In this document: piece by piece, positions 17,442 through 26,024 of the stretch
Layout: every line of letters begins with the position of its first letter
How positions within the stretch are numbered: the stretch's first letter is position 1
DNA from: Roseibium limicola
GTDB taxonomy: Bacteria > Pseudomonadota > Alphaproteobacteria > Rhizobiales > Stappiaceae
Direction of reading: 5' to 3'
DNA: 64,000 bases
NCBI RefSeq assembly: GCF_017313085.1
Contig: NZ_JAFLNF010000004.1
Coordinates: forward strand, 1 to 64,000
Notes under the pieces: generated by a model
What the model saw: the letters and a program-made list of their open reading frames with translations, nothing else
The model's database searches: none
Told to the model about the DNA's origin: nothing
Position numbers and translations under genes: made by a program

Positions 17442-18713
17442 CTACTGAAGTTTGGACTGCAGTTCGCTCTTGATCTGCTCGGCGGCCTGTTGTGGATCCA
17501 TATATCCATGCATGGCCGGAGAGATGATGTTGATGGCTGCGTCATAAACCGGAGAGGCAACACCGGCGATGGCCGAGCGCGGGTCATAGGCGGCGGTTTC
17601 CGCCAGACTGGAGTAGGTGGCGTTCGGCTCCATTTCCTTGAAGGCGTCGCTGTTGGCCACCGGCTTGTATGCCGGAATGTGGCCGGCATTGGCCCAGGCA
17701 AGCGAGTTCTTTTCCATCCAGCCAATGACGGTCATCACTGCCTTGCGCTTCTCGGGGCTCATGTTTGTACCGGCCGGAATGGCGAACGCATGGGAATCTG
17801 CCCAGGTCGCAGTAGTGCCCATCAGGTTGGGGATCTGAACGGCGCCCCAGTCAAAGCCGAGTGTGTCTTTTGTTTCCATGTCGACCATGGTGGGCACTTC
17901 CCACACCCCGTTCATGTGGAAGGCCGATTTGCCGGAGGTAAACAGCGCCACGGACGCTGCATATTCTGCCTGTTCCGGCTGCCAGCCGTTTTCATGCCAG
18001 CGGGTCATGACTTCAATGGCCTTTGCGGCCTTTTCCATGTTGTCGCCGGGCAGAACTTCGCCGTCGACAATCAGCTCGCCGCCCAATTGCTTGAGCAGGG
18101 TGAAGAAGACGCGATAGGTGCCGCCGTCATCGCCAGTTGCATAGGAGACAGGCGCACTGGAGCCGTTTTCCTTGGCCAGCGCCAGCGCTTCTTCAAAGTC
18201 TTCCAGATTGTCGATGCCAGTCAGGTTGCCGTCTCCATCGAGGAACCGCGACCCTTCCAGATAGCTCTTGTTGACGTAGAGAACGATGGAATGGATGTCG
18301 AAAGGAACAGCGTGGAGCGCACCTTTTTCGTCACTTGCCGCTGCGATTGACGCGGGGAAAAAATCCTCCTTCGACAATTCGGCTGCCGCAAGATCGTCTT
18401 CGGAGATCGTATCGAGGACTTCTTCTTCCAACCCGAGCGGCATGCGCGACAGGTGATAGGTCATGACATCCGGGCCCTGACCGACGGCGACGGAGGTGCG
18501 CACCTTGGTGTAGAAGGGAACGCCCCATTCCAGCGTGGTTCCGCTGATCGTAATGTCGGGATGCTCGTCGTTGAAGCGCTCGATCAGCGCTTTCATGCGG
18601 ACGCCATCGCCGCCGCTGAGGAAGTCCCACCAGGTCACTTCTTGTGCGGCGAAGGCTGGCAGACTGACAAGGCTCATTGCCCCGGCAGCCAAAAGGCTTT
18701 TCACGTAGTTCAT
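17442..18713 (-). CDS. Sugar ABC transporter periplasmic binding protein
   Basis: This 423-residue protein has a Sec signal peptide (LLAAGAMSLVSLPAFA, cleavage before AQEVTWW). The mature part is a family-1 extracellular solute-binding protein. Typical features are the opening VTWWDFLSGGDGVRMKALIERFN, the hinge region with NGVWEVPTM, and many exposed Trp residues suited to stacking on sugar rings. It delivers an oligosaccharide to the two permeases downstream. The ATPase gene and the GH51 arabinofuranosidase gene are upstream in the same operon, so an arabinose-containing glycan is the likely ligand. Clean AGGAGG-like purine-rich sequence precedes the ATG. Confidence 0.92.
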   Translation of the reverse strand: MNYVKSLLAAGAMSLVSLPAFAAQEVTWWDFLSGGDGVRMKALIERFNDEHPDITISGTTLEWGVPFYTKVRTSVAVGQGPDVMTYHLSRMPLGLEEEVLDTISEDDLAAAELSKEDFFPASIAAASDEKGALHAVPFDIHSIVLYVNKSYLEGSRFLDGDGNLTGIDNLEDFEEALALAKENGSSAPVSYATGDDGGTYRVFFTLLKQLGGELIVDGEVLPGDNMEKAAKAIEVMTRWHENGWQPEQAEYAASVALFTSGKSAFHMNGVWEVPTMVDMETKDTLGFDWGAVQIPNLMGTTATWADSHAFAIPAGTNMSPEKRKAVMTVIGWMEKNSLAWANAGHIPAYKPVANSDAFKEMEPNATYSSLAETAAYDPRSAIAGVASPVYDAAINIISPAMHGYMDPQQAAEQIKSELQSKLQ

Positions 18714-18787
18714 GTATTCCTCCCTTTTCTGTTCCAGCGGTCACTCCCATTTCCACCGGATTCCAAAGTCTGAGGTGACCCGTGCGG

Positions 18788-19852
18788 CTACCTCACGCGC
18801 AAGCCTTCGCTGTCGAAGACCATGATCTTGTCTGCGGGGCAGGTGAGCTTCAGCGTCTCGCCCATCACGGCGTGTTCGTCGCCGCGCCATTCCACGACGA
18901 TTTCCTCGCCCTCGGGGCGGCGTGTGTGCAGATAGGCGAGCCCTCCGAGCTCTTCGGCCATTTCCATCTTCACCGGTAAACCTGTCTCTGAAATGACGAG
19001 GTGTTCCGGCCGCAAGCCAATGGTGACGATGGTCCCCGTCGCGATGGGTTCCTGGGTTTGGGCAGAAAACGTCGTGTCGCCGACACGAAGCGCCAGCTGG
19101 TCGCCCTCGCGACCGGTGACGGTGGCTGTCAGAAAGTTCATGGCCGGAGAACCGATGAACCCCGCAACGAACCTGTTGTCGGGATTTCGATAGAGATCCA
19201 ATGGCCGTCCGGTCTGTTGCACCACACCGTCCTTCAGCACGAAGATCTTGTCGGCCAGGGTCATGGCTTCCACCTGATCATGGGTCACATAGATCATGGT
19301 GGCGCCGATCTGCTTGTGCAGTCGGGCCAGTTCCAGCCGCATTTGAACCCGCAGTTCGGCATCCAGATTGGACAGCGGTTCGTCGAACAGAAACACCTTC
19401 GGCTGGCGCACGATGGCCCGCCCGATGGCAACCCGCTGACGTTGACCGCCGGACAACTGTGACGGCTTCTTGTGGAGCTGTTCTTCAAGCCGCAGAATAC
19501 CGGCAGCTTCGCGAACCTTCTCTTCGATTTCCTGCTTGGGTGCGTGGCGCAGTCGCAGGGAAAACGCCATGTTCTCGTAGACGCTCAGATGCGGGTAGAG
19601 CGCATAAGACTGGAACACCATGGCGACGCCGCGTTTCGCCGGCTCGGTTTCGGTAACATCAACGTCCTCAATGGAGACCTTGCCCGAGCTGGTATCCTCC
19701 AGCCCGGCGATCATTCGGAGGAGCGTGGACTTCCCGCAGCCGGAAGGGCCAACGAAGACGGCGAATTCACCGGAGGCAATATCCATGCTGACATCATGGA
19801 TGACCTGAACCGTTCCGAAGGCCTTTCGAACATTGCGAAGCTGCACAGCCAT
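18788..19852 (-). CDS. Sugar ABC transporter ATPase (UgpC/MsmK/MalK type)
   Basis: The 354 residues comprise an ATPase domain (1-235) and a C-terminal OB-fold regulatory domain (TOBE type, about 236-350). Motifs are Walker A GPSGCGKSTLLRMIAG, signature LSGGQRQRVAIGRAIVR, Walker B VFLFDEPLSNLD and switch VTHDQVEAMTLADK. The OB part includes IGLRPEHLVI. It energises the two permeases encoded further along the operon. It begins 10 bp after the arabinofuranosidase stop. ATPases of this type often serve several sugar importers. Confidence 0.94.
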   Translation of the reverse strand: MAVQLRNVRKAFGTVQVIHDVSMDIASGEFAVFVGPSGCGKSTLLRMIAGLEDTSSGKVSIEDVDVTETEPAKRGVAMVFQSYALYPHLSVYENMAFSLRLRHAPKQEIEEKVREAAGILRLEEQLHKKPSQLSGGQRQRVAIGRAIVRQPKVFLFDEPLSNLDAELRVQMRLELARLHKQIGATMIYVTHDQVEAMTLADKIFVLKDGVVQQTGRPLDLYRNPDNRFVAGFIGSPAMNFLTATVTGREGDQLALRVGDTTFSAQTQEPIATGTIVTIGLRPEHLVISETGLPVKMEMAEELGGLAYLHTRRPEGEEIVVEWRGDEHAVMGETLKLTCPADKIMVFDSEGLRVR

Positions 19853-19862
19853 GGGAGCCTCC

Positions 19863-21374
19863 TTACGCCACGCTAAGACGCAGCACGTGGTAGGACAAGG
19901 GCTTCAACTTGCCCTTCAGGCGGCCATCTTCCACACCAACGCCACTGCCCTTGCCCGGCACAACTCTGTCAGGCGCGGTCGGGCCGTTGGTCTGGTTTAG
20001 ATCATAGCCTTCCATGGCGAGATGCTCTGACAGGGACGGGGAGGCAAATCCGTTCAACTCGACGTCCAGATCGGCGGCCTCCGTCAGGTGGCGGTTGACG
20101 ATGAAGAGGGTCAACATACCGCCCTCCTTGTCATGCACACCGGCAACGTCGAGATAGCTGACGTCATCTGCCACGCGGCAATCATAGGTTCCCGCATCGA
20201 CGGCGATGTTCAAGGCGTCGCCGCGGCCATAGAGAGACGCGAACTGATACGGATAGTAGATGGTCTGGCGCCAGGCCGGGCCGCCCTTCTCCGCACGGAT
20301 CGGAGCGATGACATTGACCAGCTGGGCAATGCAGGCAATGCGCACCCGGTCCGAGCGTCGAATGAATTCATTCAGCAGGCCGGCGACGAACAGCGCATCC
20401 TCGAAGTTGTAGTTCTCTTCGAGCAGAGCCGGGGCTTCCGGCCAGTCCCATTCCTTGATGCGGCGGTTGTCATCCTCGCGGACGTGGTACCAGACATTCC
20501 ATTCATCAAAGCAGATATGGACATCGTTCTTGGCTCGTTTCTTGGCCTTCACATAATCGATGACACCGCCGATGGTTTGAATGTAACGGCCGGTTTCCTC
20601 GATCTTGCCGAAATAGTTCAGTGTGTCATTGCTCTTGTTGCCGAAGTATTTGTGCAGGGAGATGTAATCGACATTCTCGTAGCACTCTTCCAGCACCTCC
20701 CGTTCCCATTCCGGGTAAGTCGGCATGCCGTCGTTTGACGAGCCGCAGACCACCGTTTCAATCGTCGGATCGAACCCCTTGAAGGCTTTGGCGGTCTCAT
20801 TTGCCAGCCGGCCGTATTCGGTCGCAACCTTGTGGCCAATCTGCCAGGGGCCGTCCATCTCGTTGCCGAGGCACCACATTTTCACGTCATAGGGATCCTG
20901 ACGACCGTTGGCGCGACGCTTGTCCGACCAGGTCGTGCCACCGGGAAAATTCACATATTCGAGGAAATTGCGGGCGTCCTCAAGGCCGCGAGAGCCGAGG
21001 TTGACCGCGAGCATCATGTCAATGCCGGCCTGCTCAGCCCAAATGGCGAAATCATCAATGCCGACCTGATTGGTTTCCTTGCTGCGCCACGCCAGATCAA
21101 GCCGCACAGGACGCTGGTCCTTGGGGCCGATGCCATCTTCCCAATTGTAGGCAGAGACGAAATTGCCGCCAGGATAGCGGATGGCCGGCACCTTCAGATC
21201 CTGAACGAACTTCAGCACGTCCTTGCGGAACCCGTTGGCATCCGCCTGGGGATGGCCTGGCTCGTAAATGCCGGAGTAGATCGCCCGGCCCATATGCTCG
21301 ATGAAGGCGGAGTAGAGCCGCTCGTCGATTGTGCTGATCCGGAAATCTCGGTGTACGGCCACACGCGCTTTCAT
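19863..21374 (-). CDS. abfA: Alpha-L-arabinofuranosidase, GH51
   Basis: The protein has 503 residues, the length of intracellular GH51 arabinofuranosidases, and no signal peptide. The acid/base glutamate is E172 in CLGNEMDGPW and the nucleophile is E291 in CFDEWNVWY. Both match the positions known for Geobacillus AbfA (about 175 and 294). A TIM barrel (residues about 30-380) is followed by a beta-sandwich. It removes terminal arabinofuranosyl groups from imported arabino-oligosaccharides in the cytoplasm. It is the first gene of the operon, with GGAGGACG before the ATG and a 36-bp nested palindrome 18-53 bases upstream. This suggests tight local control, probably by the ArsR-type regulator encoded just behind. 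Confidence 0.95.
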   Translation of the reverse strand: MKARVAVHRDFRISTIDERLYSAFIEHMGRAIYSGIYEPGHPQADANGFRKDVLKFVQDLKVPAIRYPGGNFVSAYNWEDGIGPKDQRPVRLDLAWRSKETNQVGIDDFAIWAEQAGIDMMLAVNLGSRGLEDARNFLEYVNFPGGTTWSDKRRANGRQDPYDVKMWCLGNEMDGPWQIGHKVATEYGRLANETAKAFKGFDPTIETVVCGSSNDGMPTYPEWEREVLEECYENVDYISLHKYFGNKSNDTLNYFGKIEETGRYIQTIGGVIDYVKAKKRAKNDVHICFDEWNVWYHVREDDNRRIKEWDWPEAPALLEENYNFEDALFVAGLLNEFIRRSDRVRIACIAQLVNVIAPIRAEKGGPAWRQTIYYPYQFASLYGRGDALNIAVDAGTYDCRVADDVSYLDVAGVHDKEGGMLTLFIVNRHLTEAADLDVELNGFASPSLSEHLAMEGYDLNQTNGPTAPDRVVPGKGSGVGVEDGRLKGKLKPLSYHVLRLSVA

Positions 21375-21391
21375 AAACGTCCTCCAAACTG

Positions 21392-21427
21392 TATCGAAAA
21401 AACAGATTTAAATCTGAAATTTCGATA
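21392..21427. promoter_or_regulatory. Nested palindrome, probable operator of the arabinofuranosidase operon
   Basis: The outer arms TATCGAAA (21392-21399) and TTTCGATA (21420-21427) are exact complements. Between them, separated by AAA on each side, sits the perfect 14-base palindrome CAGATTTAAATCTG. The structure lies just upstream of the abfA ribosome binding site. The TATCG...CGATA core recurs at the regulator gene, at 22488-22504 inside the repeat 22487-22505, which supports an operator role. Confidence 0.75.
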
Positions 21428-21519
21428 AGAATGGATTGGGTGGCAGTTTTGTCAAGCGGTTAAGTTGTTGCGCTGCAACCTTAACTTTCATCGAGCGTGT
21501 AGGAAACCCGGATTTCCGC

Positions 21520-22449
21520 TCAGTTTTTGGTGTGCAAGCGCAGCAAAATATCCTGATCATAATTGCCGAACCCTCGGCCAAAGACGTTGATCCCACCCGG
21601 ATGGCGACCTTCTGCCTTCACTTCCACTTTCAATCGGATGGAACGGTGATCGTCCAGTTCCAGCTCTGCAGCGGTTACCTGGGAGATTTTGTGGCCGTCG
21701 ACGAAGGTGCCCTGAGGGCCGACGTTCCAGGTCTTGAGCATGCCGTATTGGGAGCCGGAGAGCTTCCACCAGTCCGGCGTATAGGTGCCGCGTTTGTCGC
21801 CGAAATCGCCGGGCGATGTCCAGACGCCGATCTCTTTGCCGTTGATGGACAGGACGATGTCCGAGGGCCAGTTGCTCATCGTCCCCGGCACTTCGGAGCT
21901 GACTTCCAGAACCACGTCGAGACTGTCGATTCCGACGCCGGTGAGCTTGGCATTGTTGGGGAATTGATACTCAACGAAGCCGCTGGTAAACCACAGCAAT
22001 GTAGCCTTCATCCGCTCCGGATCAAGGAAAGTCTCGGGCACATCCAGCAGGCCGATGATGCCTTCGGTGGAGCAAATGCCACAGGGGCCGGTCACCTGAC
22101 TGTTGGTGTAGAGGCCGAGGGGCATGGAGACTTCGATCTGGTTTGGCTGGATCTTCTCTTCGGTGCGCTTGAACGCCAGGATCAGCTCGTCATAGACGGC
22201 AAAGCAAATCTTCTGACTGCCCTTCTTGGCCTTCTGGACTTCGGTGCGCACCAGCCCGGCCTCTTCGAGGATCTGAATGTGGGACGAGACCGAGGATTGC
22301 GGAAACCCGGAGGTTTTGGCCAGGGCATTCACATTCATGCCCGGCTCCCGGCACAGCACCCGAAGCAACTGAAGTCGCGCCTGAGAGGCCAGTCCCTGAA
22401 TGATCTCGGTATCCTTTTCAGGATCGACGACGAGGAAGTTTGGGTTCAT
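21520..22449 (-). CDS. ArsR-type HTH regulator with a C-terminal ligand-like domain
   Basis: Starting at ATG 22449 (AGGA 8 bases upstream), it has 309 residues, about three times the usual ArsR length. Residues 12-95 are a winged helix with SQARLQLLRVL, VNALAKTSGFPQSSVSSHIQILEEAGLV and an RTEVQ wing. The remaining 200 residues look beta-rich, with a CGICSTEG motif and several Trp (for example YTPDWWKLSGSQ), and resemble a carbohydrate-binding sandwich more than any metal sensor. Its position behind abfA and the matching inverted repeats at both promoters suggest it represses the arabinose-oligosaccharide operon and itself, with a sugar as inducer. That role is inference; the HTH is clear. Confidence 0.82.
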   Translation of the reverse strand: MNPNFLVVDPEKDTEIIQGLASQARLQLLRVLCREPGMNVNALAKTSGFPQSSVSSHIQILEEAGLVRTEVQKAKKGSQKICFAVYDELILAFKRTEEKIQPNQIEVSMPLGLYTNSQVTGPCGICSTEGIIGLLDVPETFLDPERMKATLLWFTSGFVEYQFPNNAKLTGVGIDSLDVVLEVSSEVPGTMSNWPSDIVLSINGKEIGVWTSPGDFGDKRGTYTPDWWKLSGSQYGMLKTWNVGPQGTFVDGHKISQVTAAELELDDHRSIRLKVEVKAEGRHPGGINVFGRGFGNYDQDILLRLHTKN

Positions 22450-22486
22450 CAACTGGTTCCTGGCTTTGTATCGAAGCAAGGAGTTT

Positions 22487-22505
22487 ATATCGTATTATTC
22501 GATAT
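22487..22505. promoter_or_regulatory. Inverted repeat upstream of the ArsR-type regulator gene
   Basis: ATATCG (22487-22492) and CGATAT (22500-22505) are exact complements around a 7-base AT spacer, 38 bases upstream of the regulator ATG. The core TATCG/CGATA is shared with the palindrome in front of abfA, and a single TATCGAA half-site occurs at 22469-22475. It is a likely autoregulatory site. Confidence 0.6.
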
Positions 22506-22572
22506 TTACAAATAGCCTCTGCCGAGTGGGCGAGGAGGGGCGTCGAAGCACAACGCTTTCGTCACAGCGGGA

Positions 22573-23619
22573 TCAACGGCTGGTGGGTGGCGAGACGCTT
22601 TTGCGAAGGCGGAGAGTGGTGTCGAAGTTGGTGGTGTTGGGCGGCTCGCTTTGAACGCCGATCAGATACAGCAGCAATTGGGCGGCAGAGCGGCCCATTT
22701 CAAAACCAGGCTGGGAAACCGTCGTCAGGGCCGGATGCATCAGCCGGGTTTCGGCAATGTCATCGAAGCCGGTGACCGAGACCGAGTGCGGCACCGAAAT
22801 GCTGGCTTCGCGGCAATAGGTAATAACGCCAAGCGCCATCTGGTCGTTGGCGCAGACGACGGCGGTGGGCCAGCCGCTCTTGTCGCCGGAAAACAGCTCG
22901 GTGGCGGCCTGATATCCGGATTTTTCCGAATAGTCCCCGGTCACGAAGGTCATTTTGTCCGGGTCCTGACCGCCGGAATAAAGCGCCTCCCGGAAGCCGG
23001 ATAGCCGCTGGTCGGAGGTCCAAAGCCGGCGCGGACCTTCGACGACGGCAATGGCCGTATGTCCGGCGTCAACGACGCAGCGCATGACTTCCCGTGCACC
23101 GCGTCGGTTGTCGCAAAGCACCGACGGGCACTCGATGCCGGGAAGCACTTCGTCGACGAAGACGACCGATCGGGTTTTGGTCAGTTCCACCAGCGAGGCT
23201 GAGGGCAAGCCTGTTCCCGACAGGTAAATGACCCCGTCCATTCTCTGCCCGCGTAAAAGCTGCGCAAAATACTCTTCTCGCGTTGGCTGGGCCCAGCTGA
23301 GGCAAAGGTTCATCAGGATGTCGTGTTCGGCGATGCCACGTTGCACGCCTTCCGCCACCTGCGAAAAGAAGCTGTTGTTGAGATCGGGCACGATCAGCCC
23401 GATGGAAGAGATGAACTTGCGGCGCAAGGCGCGGGCAGCACTTTTGGGTTCATAGCCAAGGCGGTCCATGACCGCCTTGACGTGATCCCGTGTGGCTTGG
23501 GCCACATTGGTTCGATCGTTCAGAACAGCACTTGCGGTGCCGACCGAGACATTCGCTTCAGCTGCGACATCCTTGATGGTCGGCGCAGACTTGCGCGTGC
23601 TGTTTCGATCCACCGTCAA
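22573..23619 (-). CDS. LacI-family transcriptional regulator
   Basis: This is a 348-residue repressor-type protein. The N-terminal HTH and hinge are TIKDVAAEANVSVGTASAVL and LGYEPKSAARALRR. A periplasmic-binding-protein-like effector domain follows (IGLIVPDLNNSFFSQVAEGV, YLSGTGL, AVVCANDQMALGVI, VTGFDDIAETRL). It is the last gene of the operon binding protein-M24-ATPase-permease-lacI, 42 bp after the permease stop. A LacI-like palindrome with central CG lies at 27176-27189 between this operon and the divergent hydrolase operon, so it probably controls both. The effector is unknown. Confidence 0.92.
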   Translation of the reverse strand: MTVDRNSTRKSAPTIKDVAAEANVSVGTASAVLNDRTNVAQATRDHVKAVMDRLGYEPKSAARALRRKFISSIGLIVPDLNNSFFSQVAEGVQRGIAEHDILMNLCLSWAQPTREEYFAQLLRGQRMDGVIYLSGTGLPSASLVELTKTRSVVFVDEVLPGIECPSVLCDNRRGAREVMRCVVDAGHTAIAVVEGPRRLWTSDQRLSGFREALYSGGQDPDKMTFVTGDYSEKSGYQAATELFSGDKSGWPTAVVCANDQMALGVITYCREASISVPHSVSVTGFDDIAETRLMHPALTTVSQPGFEMGRSAAQLLLYLIGVQSEPPNTTNFDTTLRLRKSVSPPTSR

Positions 23620-23661
23620 ACCAAATTCCTCCAGTATCTGAGGCTGTTTAGCATCGTGTGG

Positions 23662-24468
23662 TTATTTCTGCCAGAAGCGCGTCGACCAACGTGGAACGAC
23701 AGGCTTGGTGCGCCACGGTGTCACCAGATACTCAACCAGAATGACAAGCAGGAAGGCGACCAGGCCAAGCACTGCCAGATAGGCGATGGCGGCGAATGTG
23801 CCGGAGGTGTTCAGGCGGGAATTTGCCTGCATCAGATAGGCACCAATGCCGCCACTGGTCGATGCGGACCATTCGGCGATGACGGCGCCGGTGACGCTGA
23901 AAGTAGCTGAAAGCTTGAGGGCGGAAAACAACGGCGTCAGCGTTGCGGGCATTTTGACATGCCGGAAAATCGACCAGCTGTTGCCACCCATGGAGCGGGC
24001 CAGACGCAGCAGGTCACTGTCGACCGAGCGGAGCCCATCCAGCACGTTGACGACCACGGGGAAGAACACCACGAGCGCGACGATGACCAGTTTGGGGGCC
24101 AGACCGAAGCCGAGCCAGATGGTCAGGGCCGCCGAGATGGCGATGATCGGAACCGCCTGACTGACGATGAGGATGGGGTAGAGCACGCCGCGGATCGTTT
24201 TGGAGGCATCCATCAGTACCGCCATGAAGAAGCCAGAGAACGCGCCGACAACGAAGCCGATCAGGAACTCCATGAAGGTGACCTGGAAGCCCTGCCAGAG
24301 CGTTGCGTAATCGCTCATGATATGGGCCCAGACGTCTCCTGGGCTTGGCATCACATAACGAGGAACCTGAAAGTATTCGACCGAGCCCCACCAGAGGGAG
24401 ATGACCAGAGCAAAGGCGATGACGGGATAGAGGATAGACCTCCACAAGGGCTGTTTCTCAGGCTGCAT
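23662..24468 (-). CDS. ABC transporter permease, NitT/TauT/ThiX type
   Basis: Starting at ATG 24468, which overlaps the ATPase stop by 11 bases, it has 268 residues; ATGs 21 and 27 bases further back are possible. Six helices are visible, with the permease loop around VNVLDGLRSVDSDLLRLARSMGGNSW and the typical C-terminal VEYLVTPWR. This subtype transports small anions, aliphatic sulfonates or pyrimidine-type thiamine precursors. It works with the ATPase and with the NMT1/THI5-like binding protein of the same operon. Confidence 0.9.
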   Translation of the reverse strand: MQPEKQPLWRSILYPVIAFALVISLWWGSVEYFQVPRYVMPSPGDVWAHIMSDYATLWQGFQVTFMEFLIGFVVGAFSGFFMAVLMDASKTIRGVLYPILIVSQAVPIIAISAALTIWLGFGLAPKLVIVALVVFFPVVVNVLDGLRSVDSDLLRLARSMGGNSWSIFRHVKMPATLTPLFSALKLSATFSVTGAVIAEWSASTSGGIGAYLMQANSRLNTSGTFAAIAYLAVLGLVAFLLVILVEYLVTPWRTKPVVPRWSTRFWQK

Positions 24469-25237
24469 CGGAGCTGTCTTTCTCGTCATAGACATAGGTC
24501 ATGATCTGGTCCTTCAGCTGAAGGAACTCAGGAGCTGTATAGACGTCGCGTCCACGCGGTCGCGCCAGGTTGACGGCGAGAATGTCGCGGATGCGTCCGG
24601 GGCGAGGCGACATGACCACAACCCGGTCGGCCAGGAAAATCGCCTCGTCGATATCATGGGTGACAAAGACCACTGTGCGTTTTTCGGCTTTCCACACGGA
24701 CAGCAACCATTGCTGCATCGCCATGCGTGTCATACTGTCCAGCGCACCGAAAGGCTCGTCGAGCAGCAGGACATCGCGGTGCATGGCCAGAGTGCGCATC
24801 AGGGCCACGCGTTGGCGCATGCCGCCGGAAAGGGCTGCAGGGTAGTGGTTGATGAAATCACCCAGCCCGTAGCGCTCTGCCAGTTCGACGCCGGCCTCGC
24901 GTTCCTTCTTGCTCGCCTTGCCATGCAGGATCGAGCCGAGGCAGATGTTGTCGAGTACCGTACGCCACGGCAGGAGCAGGTCTTTCTGCAGCATGTAACC
25001 GACCTGTCCCGCGCGGCCGGTGATGTCCTGCCCGTCGACTTCCACCGTGCCGGAGCTGGGCTGCAGGACGCCTGCGATGATGTTGAACATCGTGCTCTTG
25101 CCGCAGCCGGAGGGACCAACCACGCAGATGAATTCGCCTTCGTTGATGCTTATGCTTGTTGGCGCCAGAGCCAGATTGCTTTCAAATAGGCGCGAGACTT
25201 CCGTCAACTTCAGCTTGGGCTGCGGAGTTTCTGACAT
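24458..25237 (-). CDS. ABC transporter ATPase, NitT/TauT/ThiZ type
   Basis: This 259-residue single-domain ATPase has Walker A GPSGCGKSTMFNIIAG, a Q-loop in QKDLLLPW, signature LSGGMRQRVALMRTLA, Walker B VLLLDEPFGALD and switch VTHDIDEAIFLAD. It matches the size and sequence type of importers for nitrate, taurine or thiamine-pyrimidine precursors. It starts 70 bp after the M24 gene and overlaps the permease gene, so the whole set is one operon. Confidence 0.93.
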   Translation of the reverse strand: MSETPQPKLKLTEVSRLFESNLALAPTSISINEGEFICVVGPSGCGKSTMFNIIAGVLQPSSGTVEVDGQDITGRAGQVGYMLQKDLLLPWRTVLDNICLGSILHGKASKKEREAGVELAERYGLGDFINHYPAALSGGMRQRVALMRTLAMHRDVLLLDEPFGALDSMTRMAMQQWLLSVWKAEKRTVVFVTHDIDEAIFLADRVVVMSPRPGRIRDILAVNLARPRGRDVYTAPEFLQLKDQIMTYVYDEKDSSDAA

Positions 25238-25307
25238 CTGGTATTCCTCAAATCCTGAGTAGTTTAGGTGTTGGTGGAAAGGGGCACAGGCAGTCTTGAA
25301 AGGCTGC

Positions 25308-26021
25308 CTAGATCAGGATGCAGTCTTCCCGGCCGAACCAGAACAGATCTTCCACCTTGACGGCGGCGCCATCTCTTGCGGCAAACGGTTCCACCGCCCA
25401 GGCTCCCCACATGGGAGTGGCGTTGTTCGCATCGATGAATTCATTCAAATAGGCCGAGCCAGCGGACAGCGAGTGACCGATGTTGGCCAGTGTATCCAGC
25501 AGGACAAAGCCTTCGCTCACCATCTTTGAATTCATGGTGCCGAAAAGTTCGCAGGCCGGAACGCCGGGCCGTGCGACGGACATGACTTCCCTGTAGATCG
25601 CGGTCAGGTCGTCCAGGGCCGATTGCGCTGCCTTGTTGTTGCCAACCACTGCGCAGCGGGTGCAGTCGGACCAGAAGCCGTCAGCGGTAATCGGATGCAC
25701 ATCGATCATCGCCAGGTCGGTTTCCGTCAAGGCCAGATCGCTCGGGCCCTGCGTTGGAAAGCAGGTGTGGGCATTGGCGCCGACACCGACGTTGGTGATG
25801 GTCCAGACGTCCTTGACGCCCTGTGCGTCGAGAACGCGACTGACGGCATGCAGAATGTCGATTTCGGTAGCGCCGACGACGGCTGCCGCGCATCCGGCCT
25901 GTGCGGCGTGCCGCGCAATTTCTTGCGCGGCAACCAGGCCAATTGGAGGGGCGGGGGAAACGTCCGGCCCGGGACGATAGGTCCAGGGCGGGACGATACT
26001 TCCATCAGATAGCTTTGGCAC
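25308..26021 (-). CDS. M24-family hydrolase (creatinase/aminopeptidase P fold) without the N-terminal domain
   Basis: This 237-residue protein starts with GTG, 3 bp after the binding-protein stop. The pita-bread catalytic fold carries all five expected metal ligands: D107 (MIDVHP), D119 (FWSDCTR), H183 (NIGHSLS), E211 (AVEPFA) and E224 (VKVEDLF). The usual N-terminal creatinase or aminopeptidase-P domain of about 130 residues is absent, as in methionine aminopeptidase. The ligand surroundings are not those of MetAP. A metal-dependent C-N hydrolase acting on the imported compound is the best guess. Its place between transporter genes supports a catabolic role rather than protein maturation. 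Confidence 0.8.
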   Translation of the reverse strand: MPKLSDGSIVPPWTYRPGPDVSPAPPIGLVAAQEIARHAAQAGCAAAVVGATEIDILHAVSRVLDAQGVKDVWTITNVGVGANAHTCFPTQGPSDLALTETDLAMIDVHPITADGFWSDCTRCAVVGNNKAAQSALDDLTAIYREVMSVARPGVPACELFGTMNSKMVSEGFVLLDTLANIGHSLSAGSAYLNEFIDANNATPMWGAWAVEPFAARDGAAVKVEDLFWFGREDCILI

Positions 26022-26024
26022 GGA

